A stretch of 41,330 nucleotides of DNA from Acetobacteraceae bacterium (lineage in GTDB: Bacteria; Pseudomonadota; Alphaproteobacteria; Acetobacterales; Acetobacteraceae), in contig CANBNK010000035.1 in assembly GCA_947371015.1 (NCBI GenBank), positions 1 through 41,330 on the forward strand, given 5' to 3'. The translations under genes were made by a program, and so were the position numbers. This document shows positions 16,875 to 24,228 of the stretch, in pieces (within the stretch, counting starts at the first letter, position 1; every line of letters starts with the position of its first letter). Under the pieces are notes generated by a model, which saw nothing but the letters and a program-made list of their open reading frames with translations, was not told the origin of the DNA and searched no databases.

Positions 16875-18016
16875 GCGAGCAACTCCCGGGCGATCAACAT
16901 GCGTTGGATTTCCGAGGCGCCTTCGCCGACGCGATAGTGCCGGATATCGCGATAAAAACGTTCCACCGGCAGGCCGCCGCGCACCAGCCCGGCGCCGCCA
17001 TGGATCTGCACCGCGCGGTCGGCGACGCGGCCGACCATTTCGCTGCACATCAGTTTTACTTGCGCCGTGGCCTGGCCGAGTTCGGCGCCGGCGGCGTGCT
17101 GGCGCAGCACCTCGTACATGAAGGCGCGGCAGGCGTTCAGTTCCACCGCGCTGTCGGCCAGCATCCACTGGATCGCCTGGCGCTCGCTGAGCGGCTTGCC
17201 GAAGGTGGTGCGGTTCTTCGCGTGCTCGATGCTCATTTCCAGCAGGCGGTCGGCGGCGCCGATGCAGGCCGCCGAGACACCCATGCGGCCATGCGTCAGC
17301 GAGCCCATGGCGGCGGCAAAGCCCTTGCCGACCTCGCCCAGCACCGCGTCATCCGGCAGGAAGCAGTCGGTGAAGGTCAGCTCGGCCAGCTCGATCGCTT
17401 CGCTGCCGATGGTGGTGTCGACGCGCGTCACCTCGAAGCCCGGGGTGCCCTTTTCCAGCAGGAAGGCGGTGATGCCGCCGCGGGCGCGCTTCTCGGGGTC
17501 GGTCACCGCCATCAGCATGATGACGTCGGCCTTGCTGGCGCCGCTGATCCAGTGCTTGCGGCCGTTCAACACCCAGCCGCCGGGGGCCTTGATGGCACGG
17601 GTCTTCATGGCGGCGGCGTCGCTGCCGGCATCGGGTTCAGTCAGGCCGAAGCTGGCGCGGAGGCGCCCGGTGGTCAGGCCCGGCAACCAGCGTTCGCGCT
17701 GCGCCTCGGTGCCCAGCTTCAGGATGCCGGTGGGGCAGAGGCCGGAGGTGTAGTCCAGGATCAGGGTGAAGACGCGGTGGCTGCGGCCCAACTCCTCCTG
17801 CGCGATGCAGTAGGTCTGCAGGTCGGCATCCATGCCGCCATATTGCGCTGGCATCAGCATGCCGAGCAGACCCTGGTCGCGCATCAGGTCCCAGGCGGCG
17901 TCGGGCACCTGGCCGGTGCGGTCGATCTCGGCGGCGACGGGGTGCAGGCGGGCGGTGACGAAGCCGCGGAGTTGCTGGCGCATTTCTGCTAGCGTGTCGT
18001 TGATCTCAAGGCGCAT
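16871..18016 (-). CDS. Acyl-CoA dehydrogenase family protein
   Basis: A 381-residue FAD enzyme that introduces a trans-2 double bond into acyl-CoA thioesters and passes electrons to ETF. Recognisable parts are GLLGMLMPAQYGGMDADLQT (N-terminal domain), FGLTEPDAGSDAAAMKTRA (FAD and substrate loop), KHWISGASKADVIMLMAVT, and the C-terminal block QIHGGAGLVRGG followed by ERFYRDIRHYRVGEGASEIQ. The catalytic-base position holds E365 in the GEG triplet. The ATG at 18016 follows GGGAGA; the very long upstream frame is an artefact of high GC. It is the first gene of a two-gene unit with a Bug receptor and is divergent from the lyase gene. Chain length or branched substrate cannot be told from sequence alone. 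Confidence 0.93.
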   Translation of the reverse strand: MRLEINDTLAEMRQQLRGFVTARLHPVAAEIDRTGQVPDAAWDLMRDQGLLGMLMPAQYGGMDADLQTYCIAQEELGRSHRVFTLILDYTSGLCPTGILKLGTEAQRERWLPGLTTGRLRASFGLTEPDAGSDAAAMKTRAIKAPGGWVLNGRKHWISGASKADVIMLMAVTDPEKRARGGITAFLLEKGTPGFEVTRVDTTIGSEAIELAELTFTDCFLPDDAVLGEVGKGFAAAMGSLTHGRMGVSAACIGAADRLLEMSIEHAKNRTTFGKPLSERQAIQWMLADSAVELNACRAFMYEVLRQHAAGAELGQATAQVKLMCSEMVGRVADRAVQIHGGAGLVRGGLPVERFYRDIRHYRVGEGASEIQRMLIARELLA

Positions 18017-18087
18017 GCCGTTTCTCCCGAGGGGGCATGGTGGCGCGGAAGTGGCGCGGTGCCTAGCCGGTTGCCTCCGGCGCGGGG

Positions 18088-18110
18088 TGGTTGCACCTTG
18101 GCGCCAACCA
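18088..18110. promoter_or_regulatory. Inverted repeat in the divergent acyl-CoA dehydrogenase/lyase promoter region
   Basis: TGGTTG (18088-18093) and CAACCA (18105-18110) form a perfect 6-bp dyad with an 11-bp centre, inside a 108-bp intergenic region between divergent genes. This is the usual place and size for a LysR- or GntR-type operator. No regulator gene is adjacent, so this is a candidate only. Confidence 0.35.
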
Positions 18111-18124
18111 GTGAGGACACGACC

Positions 18125-19480
18125 ATGGGTACCTACGTCAGCGACAGCCGCTTGTTCCGCGACCAGTTCAGCACGCCGCGGATGCGCGAGATCTTCTCGG
18201 ATGAGAATTGCGTGCAGAAGTGGCTGGACGTGGAAGCGGGGCTGGCCAAGGTGCAGGCGCGGCTGGGCATCATCCCGGCGGATGCGGCCGCGACCATCAT
18301 CGCCACCTGCAAGGTGGAGCTGCTGGACCTGGATGCGATGAAGCTGGAGATGGACCGCACCAGCCACCCGATCGTGCCGCTGCTGCGGGAGATGAAGAAG
18401 GCCAGCCCGACGCCGGCGATGGAGTGGGTGCACTACGGCGCCACCACGCAGGACATCATGGACACCGGCGTGGTGTTGCAGGTGAAGGAAGGGCTGGACG
18501 AGATCGACGCCGGCATGAAGGCGCTGCTGGCCGCCGCCTGCGCCCTGGCCGAGAAGCACCGCGACCTGGCGATGGCCGGGCGCAGCCATGGTCAGCAGGC
18601 GCTGCCGATCACCTTCGGCTTCAAGGCCGCCGGCTGGGCCGCCGAGATTGCCCGCAGCATGGACCGCCTGGCGCAGATGCGCGAACGCGTACTGGTCGGC
18701 AGCTTCGCCGGTGCCATCGGCACGCTGGCGGCGCTGGGGGACAAGGGCGCGGCGGTGCAGGACGGGCTGTTCGCGGAGCTGGGCCTGGCGAATGGCCTGA
18801 TCACCTGGCACACCGCGCGCGACGGCATGGCGGAGCTGGCCTGCACGCTGGGCATTCTGGCCGGCACGTTGGGCCGCATCGCGCACGAGATCTACGAGTT
18901 GCAGAAGACCGAGTTCTCCGAGTTGGAGGAGCCGTTCAACCCCGGCAAGGTCGGCAGCAGCACCATGCCGCACAAGCGCAACCCGCCGGCCTGTGAGGGC
19001 ATTGTGGCGTTGGCCCGCGCCGTGCGTGCCATTGTGCCGCAGGCGGTGGAATGCGTGATAGCGGACCACGAGCGCGACAAGATCGTGCTGCAATCCGAGC
19101 GCGAGTTCACCAGCCGGCTGATGTGCATGACGCATGCCGCCGTGATGAAGACCGGCTTCGTGCTGCGTGGGCTGACCGTGCGCGGTGACATGATGCAGCG
19201 CAACCTGGGTGCGCTGAACGGCCTGCTGATGAGCGAGCCGGTGATGTTCACGCTGGGCCACAAGGTGGGCAAGCAGGAAGCGCATGAGATGGTGTACGAG
19301 GTGTGCATGCACGCCTTCGAGCACGGTACGCCGCTCAAGCAGGCGCTGCTGGCCAACAACGCCATTGCCGCGGCGTTGAGCGAAGCCGAGATCGACGCGG
19401 TGCTGGACCCGAATACCTACACCGGGCTTTCCGGCTACTTCGTGGACCGCGTGCTGGCGGGCGTGAAGGGTAAGCTGTGA
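18125..19480 (+). CDS. Fumarase/aspartase-superfamily lyase (adenylosuccinate lyase/PcaB-like)
   Basis: A 451-residue cytoplasmic enzyme of the superfamily that eliminates fumarate or interconverts muconate lactones. The signature GSSTMPHKRNP is at residues 277-287. Other conserved regions are MEWVHYGATTQDIMDTG (near 100-116) and MAGRSHGQQALPITFGFKAA (near 152-171), which carries the catalytic His. The true adenylosuccinate lyase (purB) is usually flanked by purine genes. This copy instead heads an operon with two crotonase-fold genes, so a catabolic role, as in 3-carboxymuconate cycloisomerase or an aminodicarboxylate lyase, is more likely. The ATG at 18125 is the first residue of a typical N-terminus (MGTYVSDSRLFRDQF). 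The next gene starts within its stop codon (GTGA). Confidence 0.85.
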   Translation: MGTYVSDSRLFRDQFSTPRMREIFSDENCVQKWLDVEAGLAKVQARLGIIPADAAATIIATCKVELLDLDAMKLEMDRTSHPIVPLLREMKKASPTPAMEWVHYGATTQDIMDTGVVLQVKEGLDEIDAGMKALLAAACALAEKHRDLAMAGRSHGQQALPITFGFKAAGWAAEIARSMDRLAQMRERVLVGSFAGAIGTLAALGDKGAAVQDGLFAELGLANGLITWHTARDGMAELACTLGILAGTLGRIAHEIYELQKTEFSELEEPFNPGKVGSSTMPHKRNPPACEGIVALARAVRAIVPQAVECVIADHERDKIVLQSEREFTSRLMCMTHAAVMKTGFVLRGLTVRGDMMQRNLGALNGLLMSEPVMFTLGHKVGKQEAHEMVYEVCMHAFEHGTPLKQALLANNAIAAALSEAEIDAVLDPNTYTGLSGYFVDRVLAGVKGKL

Positions 19481-20199
19481 CCTTCCGGCTGGAACGCGCG
19501 GGCGACGTCGCCACGCTGGTGCTGGCCAACCCGTCGCGGGGGAATGCGCTTTCCCCCGCGCTGGTGGCGGCGCTGGATGGCGGGCTGGACCAGGCGGTGG
19601 CGGAAGGTGCGCGTTTGGTGATGCTGCGCGGCGAGGGTCGGCATTTCTGCACCGGCTTCGACCTGAGCGACCTGCCGGAGTTGAGCGACGGCGACCTGCT
19701 GCTGCGCGTGGTGCATATCGAGTTGCTGTTGCAGAAGCTGGCGGGCATGCCGGTGACGACTCTGGCCATCGGCAGCGGCCGTACCTTCGGCGCCGGGGCG
19801 GACCTGTTTGCGGCCTGCGACCATCGGGTGGCGCTGGAGGGGGCGAGCTTCTCCTTTCCCGGGCCGGCCTTCGGCTTGGCGCTGGGTACGGCGCGGCTGG
19901 CTGAGCGCGTCGGCGCCACGGCGGCGCGGGCGCTATTGCTGGCGGGGCGGGAGGTGACGGCCGCCGAGGCGTTGTCGCTGGGCCTGGCGACGCAGGTAGT
20001 GGCGGAGCCGACTGAGGCGATTGCGGCTGCTGTGGTGGCAGCGGCGCGGCTGGAGGCGCCAACCGTGGCGATGCTGCATGCGCGCACGCGCGGCGCCGAT
20101 GACGCGGCCGACCTGGCGGCGCTGGTGCGCTCGGCGGCGCGGCCGGGGTTGAAGGCGCGCATCGAGGCGTATCGGGCGGCGGTGGCGGCGAAGCGCTGA
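19477..20199 (+). CDS. Crotonase-fold protein lacking catalytic glutamates
   Basis: A 240-residue enoyl-CoA hydratase/isomerase family member. The fold is clear from VATLVLANPSRGNALSPALV at the N-terminus, the first oxyanion-hole loop GRHFCTGFDLSDL (near residues 54-66) and the second, GSGRTFGAGADLFAACD (near 97-113). The position that normally holds the first catalytic Glu (Q-P-E) reads F-P-G-P, and the second Glu position also lacks a Glu (ATAARALLLAG). Ordinary hydratase activity is therefore doubtful; the fold also supports decarboxylases, hydrolases and dehalogenases. It starts with GTG overlapping the lyase stop by four bases, so the two are co-translated. A partner role to the lyase is inferred. 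Confidence 0.82.
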   Translation: MTFRLERAGDVATLVLANPSRGNALSPALVAALDGGLDQAVAEGARLVMLRGEGRHFCTGFDLSDLPELSDGDLLLRVVHIELLLQKLAGMPVTTLAIGSGRTFGAGADLFAACDHRVALEGASFSFPGPAFGLALGTARLAERVGATAARALLLAGREVTAAEALSLGLATQVVAEPTEAIAAAVVAAARLEAPTVAMLHARTRGADDAADLAALVRSAARPGLKARIEAYRAAVAAKR

Positions 20200-20258
20200 T
20201 CGGCGACCTTCTTTTCCGGCGAGCGCCTGGACGTTGCTTCCATGCTGGAACAAGCCGC

Positions 20259-20274
20259 TTGACGTAAGCGTCAA
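20259..20274. promoter_or_regulatory. Candidate LiuR-type (MerR family) operator
   Basis: TTGACGTAAGCGTCAA is a perfect 6-bp dyad with a four-base centre, 36 bp before the next ATG. It resembles the TTGACGT/ACGTCAA palindromes reported for MerR-family regulators of branched-chain amino acid and acyl-CoA catabolism (LiuR) in proteobacteria. The match is by eye, and no merR gene is in the window. Confidence 0.45.
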
Positions 20275-20310
20275 CCTCGGGCGGAGTGCGGCAAAACAAG
20301 GAGCCGTCGC

Positions 20311-21057
20311 ATGTCCGAGAATGTCCATGTCGAGCTGATCGATGGGGTGTGCCGCATCACCCTCGACCGCGTGGCGAAGAAGAACGCGCTGACGCGGGAC
20401 ATGTACAAGGCCATCGCCGATGCGCTGGAAAGCGCGGCCACGGATGACGCGGTGGGCTGCGTGCTGATCACCGGCAGCGGCGGGGTATTCTCGGCCGGCA
20501 ACGATATCGGCGACTTCCAAAAGGCCAAGGACGAGCCGCAGAAGCAGCACTCCGACAGTGCGCGTATCTATGGCTGCCTGCCGACCTACCCGAAGCCGGT
20601 AGTGGCCGCGGTGGATGGGCTGGCGATCGGCATCGGCACCACGTTGCTACTGCATTGCGACATCGTCTATTGCAGCACCGCCGCGCGATTCCGCATGCCC
20701 TTCGTGGATTTGGGCCTGGTGCCGGAACTCGGCGCTTCCATGCTGGTGCCGGCGCTGGCCGGGCGGCACAAGGCGGCCGAGCTGATCCTGCTGGGCGACT
20801 TTTTTGACAGCGCGACGGCGGAGAGCATTGGCCTGGTCAACAAGGTGCTGCCGCCGGAGGAACTCGGCGCTTACGCGCTGGCCATCAGCAAGCGGCTGGC
20901 CGCCAAGCCGCGCACCAGCATGCGCCTGACCAAGGGCCTGCTGCGCCGCGGCGCCGAGGCGGTGCATGAGCAGATCGCCGCCGAGATGGTGCTGTTCCGC
21001 CAGCAGCTGGTGTCACCCGAAGTGCAGGCCATCATGGCCGGCGTGCTGAAGCGCTAG
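20311..21057 (+). CDS. Enoyl-CoA hydratase/isomerase (ECI/PaaG-like)
   Basis: A 248-residue crotonase-superfamily enzyme. Oxyanion-hole loops are GVFSAGNDIGDF (near residues 56-67) and VDGLAIGIGTTLLLHCD (near 95-111). The catalytic region reads MPFVDLGLVPELGASMLVPA. The Glu sits in the VPE position characteristic of delta3-delta2-enoyl-CoA isomerases and PaaG-like enzymes rather than the Q-P-E of hydratases; a second Glu is kept in KAAELILLG. An AAGGAG site precedes the ATG at good spacing. A 111-bp gap carrying a palindromic operator candidate separates it from the previous gene, so it may have its own promoter. The flavoprotein gene follows after ten bases. Isomerase is favoured over hydratase. 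Confidence 0.87.
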   Translation: MSENVHVELIDGVCRITLDRVAKKNALTRDMYKAIADALESAATDDAVGCVLITGSGGVFSAGNDIGDFQKAKDEPQKQHSDSARIYGCLPTYPKPVVAAVDGLAIGIGTTLLLHCDIVYCSTAARFRMPFVDLGLVPELGASMLVPALAGRHKAAELILLGDFFDSATAESIGLVNKVLPPEELGAYALAISKRLAAKPRTSMRLTKGLLRRGAEAVHEQIAAEMVLFRQQLVSPEVQAIMAGVLKR

Positions 21058-21067
21058 GAGAGCCGCG

Positions 21068-22060
21068 ATGTCCTTGCTTGAGAAACTGAAGGGGCGGCTG
21101 TCGCTGCCCGTGATCGGCTCGCCGCTGTTCATCATCTCGGTGCCCGACCTGGTGGTGGCGCAATGCACCAGCGGCGTCATCGGCTCCATGCCGTCGCTGA
21201 ATGCGCGGCCGGCGGCGCAGTTCGACGAATGGCTGTGCGAGATCGAGGAGCGGCTGGCGGCGCATGACCGCGCGCATCCTGAGACGCCGAGCGCGCCCTA
21301 TGCCATCAACCTGATCGTCCATCGCAGCAATGACCGGCTGGAGCAGGATTTGCAGGTCTGCGTGCAGCACAAGGTGCCGCTGATCATCACCTCGCTGGGC
21401 GCGCGGCCGGAGGTGAATGCCGCGATCCATTCCTACGGCGGCTATGTGATGCACGACGTGATCAGCCAGCGCTTCGCGCATTCCGCCATCGACAAGGGCG
21501 CGGATGGCTTGATCGTGGTCGCGGCCGGCGCCGGTGGCCATGCCGGGGCGCAGTCCCCCTTCGCGCTGATGCAGGAGACGCGCACCTGGTTCGACGGCCC
21601 CATCGCGTTGTCGGGCGCCATGGCGCATGGCCGCAGCATTGCCGCCGCCGAGGTGCTGGGCGCGAATTTCGGCTATGTCGGCAGCGCCTTCATCGCCACG
21701 CCGGAAGCGCGTGCGATGCCCGAGCAGAAGCAGATGATCGTCGATAGCAGCGCCAGCGACATCATCTACACCAACCTGATCACCGGCGTGCACGGCAACT
21801 ACCTGAAGCCGAGCCTGGAGCGCGCCGGGCTGGACCCGGAGAACCTGCCGACATCCGACCCTTCCGCGATGAACTTCGGCAGCGGCGACAACAAGAAGAA
21901 GTGGAAGGATATCTGGGGCAGCGGCCAGGGCATCGGCATGGTGAATGCCGTGGTGCCCGCGGGTGAGCTGGTGGCGCGGCTGCGGCGAGAATACCAGGCC
22001 GCGCGTGGCGCGATGGCCACGCCGAGCCCGTTGGTGAACCCGGCCTGGGCTAGCGCCTGA
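21068..22060 (+). CDS. NAD(P)H-dependent flavin oxidoreductase/nitronate monooxygenase family
   Basis: A 330-residue TIM-barrel FMN protein of the 2-nitropropane dioxygenase/enoyl-reductase II family. The start LPVIGSPLFIISVPDLVVAQ, the phosphate-binding GADGLIVVAAGAGGHAG (near residues 143-159, with the GGH-G motif) and the later ALSGAMAHGRSIAAAEVLGA block are typical. Members oxidise alkyl nitronates or act as NAD(P)H:quinone reductases; many sit in acyl-CoA gene clusters with no known substrate. It follows the ECI-like gene after ten bases, with AGGAGA overlapping that gene's stop, so they form one operon. Its role in the cluster is unknown. Confidence 0.88.
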   Translation: MSLLEKLKGRLSLPVIGSPLFIISVPDLVVAQCTSGVIGSMPSLNARPAAQFDEWLCEIEERLAAHDRAHPETPSAPYAINLIVHRSNDRLEQDLQVCVQHKVPLIITSLGARPEVNAAIHSYGGYVMHDVISQRFAHSAIDKGADGLIVVAAGAGGHAGAQSPFALMQETRTWFDGPIALSGAMAHGRSIAAAEVLGANFGYVGSAFIATPEARAMPEQKQMIVDSSASDIIYTNLITGVHGNYLKPSLERAGLDPENLPTSDPSAMNFGSGDNKKKWKDIWGSGQGIGMVNAVVPAGELVARLRREYQAARGAMATPSPLVNPAWASA

Positions 22061-22091
22061 GCCGCGAAGCCAGCCTTCCGGAAGCTAGCCC
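22047..22091. terminator. Nested hairpin across two convergent stop codons
   Basis: GGGCTAGC (22047-22054) pairs perfectly with GCTAGCCC (22084-22091). Inside lies the 10-bp palindrome CTTCCGGAAG (22075-22084). The structure spans the stops of the flavoprotein and Bug genes, which are only 24 bp apart, and may terminate both. Confidence 0.45.
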
Positions 22092-23068
22092 GGCGTAATC
22101 CCCGCCAGCCGGGCGGCTTCGCGCGACAGGACCGCTTCACGGCGGATCAGGTCGGCGAAGCCTTCCGGCGTTTGCAGCGTGGGCTCCGCCAGCAGCGTGC
22201 CGGTATTCTCCACCCGCTCGCGCACCGAAGGCTCCGCCAGCGTGGCGGCGAAGGCGTCGCGCAGCTTCAGCACCGCGTCGCGCGGCGTGGCGGCGGGCAC
22301 CAGCAGGCCGATGAAGGAGACCAGGCCGCCATCCGGCAGGCCCACTTCGGCCAGGGTCGGCACGTCCGGCAGCAGTGTGTGGCGCTGGTGGTAGCCGATG
22401 CCGATGATCCGCAGCTTGCCGTCGCGGTGGAACGGCATGGCGGTGGTGATCTGGTCCATCGAGGCGGCGAGATTGCCCGAAAGCATGTCCGGCGCGGCGT
22501 TCGACGATGAACGGTAGGGAATGTGCACCAGCCCGGCGCCGGTGGCCTGGTTGAACAGCTCGATCAGCAGGTGGTTGCTGGTGCCGGTGCCGGCGGAAGC
22601 GCAGGCCACCTTGCCCGGGTTCGCCTTGGCATAGGCGATGAAGTCGCGCAGGTTCTGCGCCGGCACATGCGGCGCCACCACCAGCACGTTGGGCGTGCGG
22701 AAGCCCAGCGCGATCGGCGCGAAGTCCCGCTGGGTGTCATAGGGCACGCTGGCCATGATGACGGGGTTGATGGTCAGCGCGCCATTGCTGCCGACCAGCA
22801 CGGTGTAGCCATCGGCCGGGCTGCGGGCGACCATCTCGGTGCCCACATTGCCGCCGGCGCCGGCGCGGTTCTCGATGATGATGTTCTGGCCCAGCCGCTG
22901 CGCCATGCCGGGCGCGGTCAGGCGCATCAGCGTGTCCAGGTTGCCGCCGGCGCCGAACGGCACGATGAGGCGGATCGGGCGGTCCGGAAAGGCGGCCAGC
23001 GCCGGCGTGGCCAGCAGGGCGGCGCCGGCGGTCAGGCCCGTGGCGAGCAGGGTGCGGCGCGTCCGCAT
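22085..23068 (-). CDS. Bug/TctC-family tripartite tricarboxylate receptor protein
   Basis: The third Bug receptor of the window, 327 residues. A signal peptide with twin arginines, MRTRRTLLATGLTAGAALLA, precedes the mature start FPDRPIRLIVPFGAGGNLDT. NRAGAGGNVGTEMVARSPAD and GYTVLVGSNG follow, then YDTQRDFAPIALG and the ligand strand LVHIPYRSSSNAAPD. The pocket strand shows Tyr-Arg-Ser-Ser in place of a more usual Tyr-Arg-Gly-X, which may reflect ligand preference. It lies downstream of the exported metallo-hydrolase gene on the same strand with 94 bp between them, and the repeat copy at 23131 is in that gap. No membrane partner is present. Confidence 0.92.
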   Translation of the reverse strand: MRTRRTLLATGLTAGAALLATPALAAFPDRPIRLIVPFGAGGNLDTLMRLTAPGMAQRLGQNIIIENRAGAGGNVGTEMVARSPADGYTVLVGSNGALTINPVIMASVPYDTQRDFAPIALGFRTPNVLVVAPHVPAQNLRDFIAYAKANPGKVACASAGTGTSNHLLIELFNQATGAGLVHIPYRSSSNAAPDMLSGNLAASMDQITTAMPFHRDGKLRIIGIGYHQRHTLLPDVPTLAEVGLPDGGLVSFIGLLVPAATPRDAVLKLRDAFAATLAEPSVRERVENTGTLLAEPTLQTPEGFADLIRREAVLSREAARLAGITPG

Positions 23069-23130
23069 GGCGTTGTCCTCCGTGGTTGCGGCGGAGGGTA
23101 GCGCCGACGGCGCGCGGCGCAAGCTGGCGT

Positions 23131-23159
23131 CTGATCGCCGCGGGCGGCGTGAATCGGCT
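23131..23159 (+). repeat. Dispersed palindromic repeat, copy 6
   Basis: A compact copy: CTGATCGCCGCGGG, then CGGCGTGAATCGGCT. It lies just after the stop of the minus-strand metallo-hydrolase and before the start of the Bug gene. Confidence 0.65.
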
Positions 23160-23162
23160 GCT

Positions 23163-24125
23163 CTAAACTGTTGAGTTCCAGCTGGCCGGTACGTAGCGCA
23201 GGCTGTTGCCGTCGCGACCGATAAAGCCGGTGGCGGGGAAGGGGAAGTGGTAGCCGGCCACCTGCATGCGGTCCGTCGCCACCTGGTCCAGCACCCGGCG
23301 GCGGGTGGCGGCGGCCATTGGCGCGTCGAACTCGAACAGGCTCTGGTAGTCCGGACGGCGGACGAAGAGTTCCGGCCGATGCGTGGTGTCGGCCAGCACC
23401 AGCAACTGCTGGTTCCCATCAGCCACGTGGAACAGGGTGTGGCCGGGGGTGTGGCCATAGGCGGCCACGGCGCGGATGCCGGGTACCACCTCGGCGCCCG
23501 CGGCCAGGCGGCGGATGCGGCTGGCATAGGGGCCGAAGCGGCGCGCGGCATTGGCGAAGTGGGCGCGCTGGCCCTCGGGGGTGCGGGTTTCGTTGCCGGT
23601 GTCGCTCCACCAGGCCCATTCGGTCTCGGGCACCACGACTTCCGCGTTGGGGAAGAAGGCGACGTTCTGCGCCGTGGTCAGGCCGTTGATGTGGTCGGCG
23701 TGGAAATGCGTCTGCACCACATGGGTCACGTCTTCCGGCCGGATGCCGGCGGCGCGCATGTTGGCCTGCAACTGCCCGGCGGTGGCGGACATCTGCCCGC
23801 CCGTGCCGCAATCGAACGCCAGCAGGTGGCTGCCGGCGCGGATGAAGGGCACGGTATAGACGCCGTCGTAATGGGTGGTCGGCAGGAAGCTTTCCGCCAG
23901 CACGGCGCGCACTTCCTCGACCGGGGCGTTGCGCACCAGGCCCTCCACCGGGCGGCGGGCATAGCCGTCATGCACCATGGTGACGAGGAAGCTGCCGACC
24001 TTGAAGCGATAGAGGCCGGGTGCCTGGGCAACGGCGTCCGGCACGGCCGCGGGCACCTGGGCGCGGGCGGCGGGCAGCAGGCTGGGCGTGGCCAGGGCAG
24101 CGAGCAGGGCGGAACGGCGGAACAT
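23163..24125 (-). CDS. Exported metallo-beta-lactamase-fold hydrolase
   Basis: A 320-residue protein with a cleavable signal peptide (MFRRSALLAALATPSLLPAA, cleaved after ARA), so it acts in the periplasm. The zinc site is complete: THFHADH at residues 139-145 (H140, H142, D144, H145), H229 in GHTPGH, D246 in VLADTTH and H293 near the C-terminus. The DGVYTVPFIRAGSHLLAFDCG strand and overall layout match the quorum-quenching-lactonase/MBL branch that hydrolyses lactones or esters, though specificity cannot be fixed. It is probably transcribed before the Bug gene downstream and is divergent from the ABC importer cluster. An exported hydrolase followed by an organic-acid receptor would fit releasing and then capturing an acid; this is inference. 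Confidence 0.88.
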   Translation of the reverse strand: MFRRSALLAALATPSLLPAARAQVPAAVPDAVAQAPGLYRFKVGSFLVTMVHDGYARRPVEGLVRNAPVEEVRAVLAESFLPTTHYDGVYTVPFIRAGSHLLAFDCGTGGQMSATAGQLQANMRAAGIRPEDVTHVVQTHFHADHINGLTTAQNVAFFPNAEVVVPETEWAWWSDTGNETRTPEGQRAHFANAARRFGPYASRIRRLAAGAEVVPGIRAVAAYGHTPGHTLFHVADGNQQLLVLADTTHRPELFVRRPDYQSLFEFDAPMAAATRRRVLDQVATDRMQVAGYHFPFPATGFIGRDGNSLRYVPASWNSTV

Positions 24126-24140
24126 TGGGCAACTCCCTTA

Positions 24141-24165
24141 ACCCGGCCAATATAGCCAGCCGGGT
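24141..24165. promoter_or_regulatory. Inverted repeat between divergent genes
   Basis: ACCCGGC (24141-24147) and GCCGGGT (24159-24165) form a perfect 7-bp dyad with an 11-bp AT-rich centre (CAATATAGCCA). The position, between the metallo-hydrolase and the ABC cluster, suits an operator. Confidence 0.4.
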
Positions 24166-24171
24166 CGGTGC

Positions 24172-24201
24172 TGGACAGAACTGCCTGTCGCATAACATAA
24201 A
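24172..24201 (+). promoter_or_regulatory. Candidate promoter of the ABC/catabolic cluster
   Basis: TGGACA (24172-24177) and CATAAA (24196-24201) are spaced by 18 bp, in one of the few AT-rich patches of the region. They lie 28 bp before the first ATG of the cluster, downstream of the inverted repeat. The match to sigma-70 consensus is moderate. Confidence 0.35.
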
Positions 24202-24228
24202 TGCCCGGGCAATCGAGGGGACAGGACC

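Noticed and set aside
20190-20215. Half-site CTGATCGGCG after the first crotonase gene as another repeat copy
   Set aside because: Only the left half-site is present, with no matching CGTGAATC arm.
16871-20299. A 1142-residue open frame on the minus strand
   Set aside because: Only the last 381 residues are the acyl-CoA dehydrogenase. The rest is proline/arginine/alanine-rich antisense of the lyase and crotonase genes, typical of high-GC DNA.
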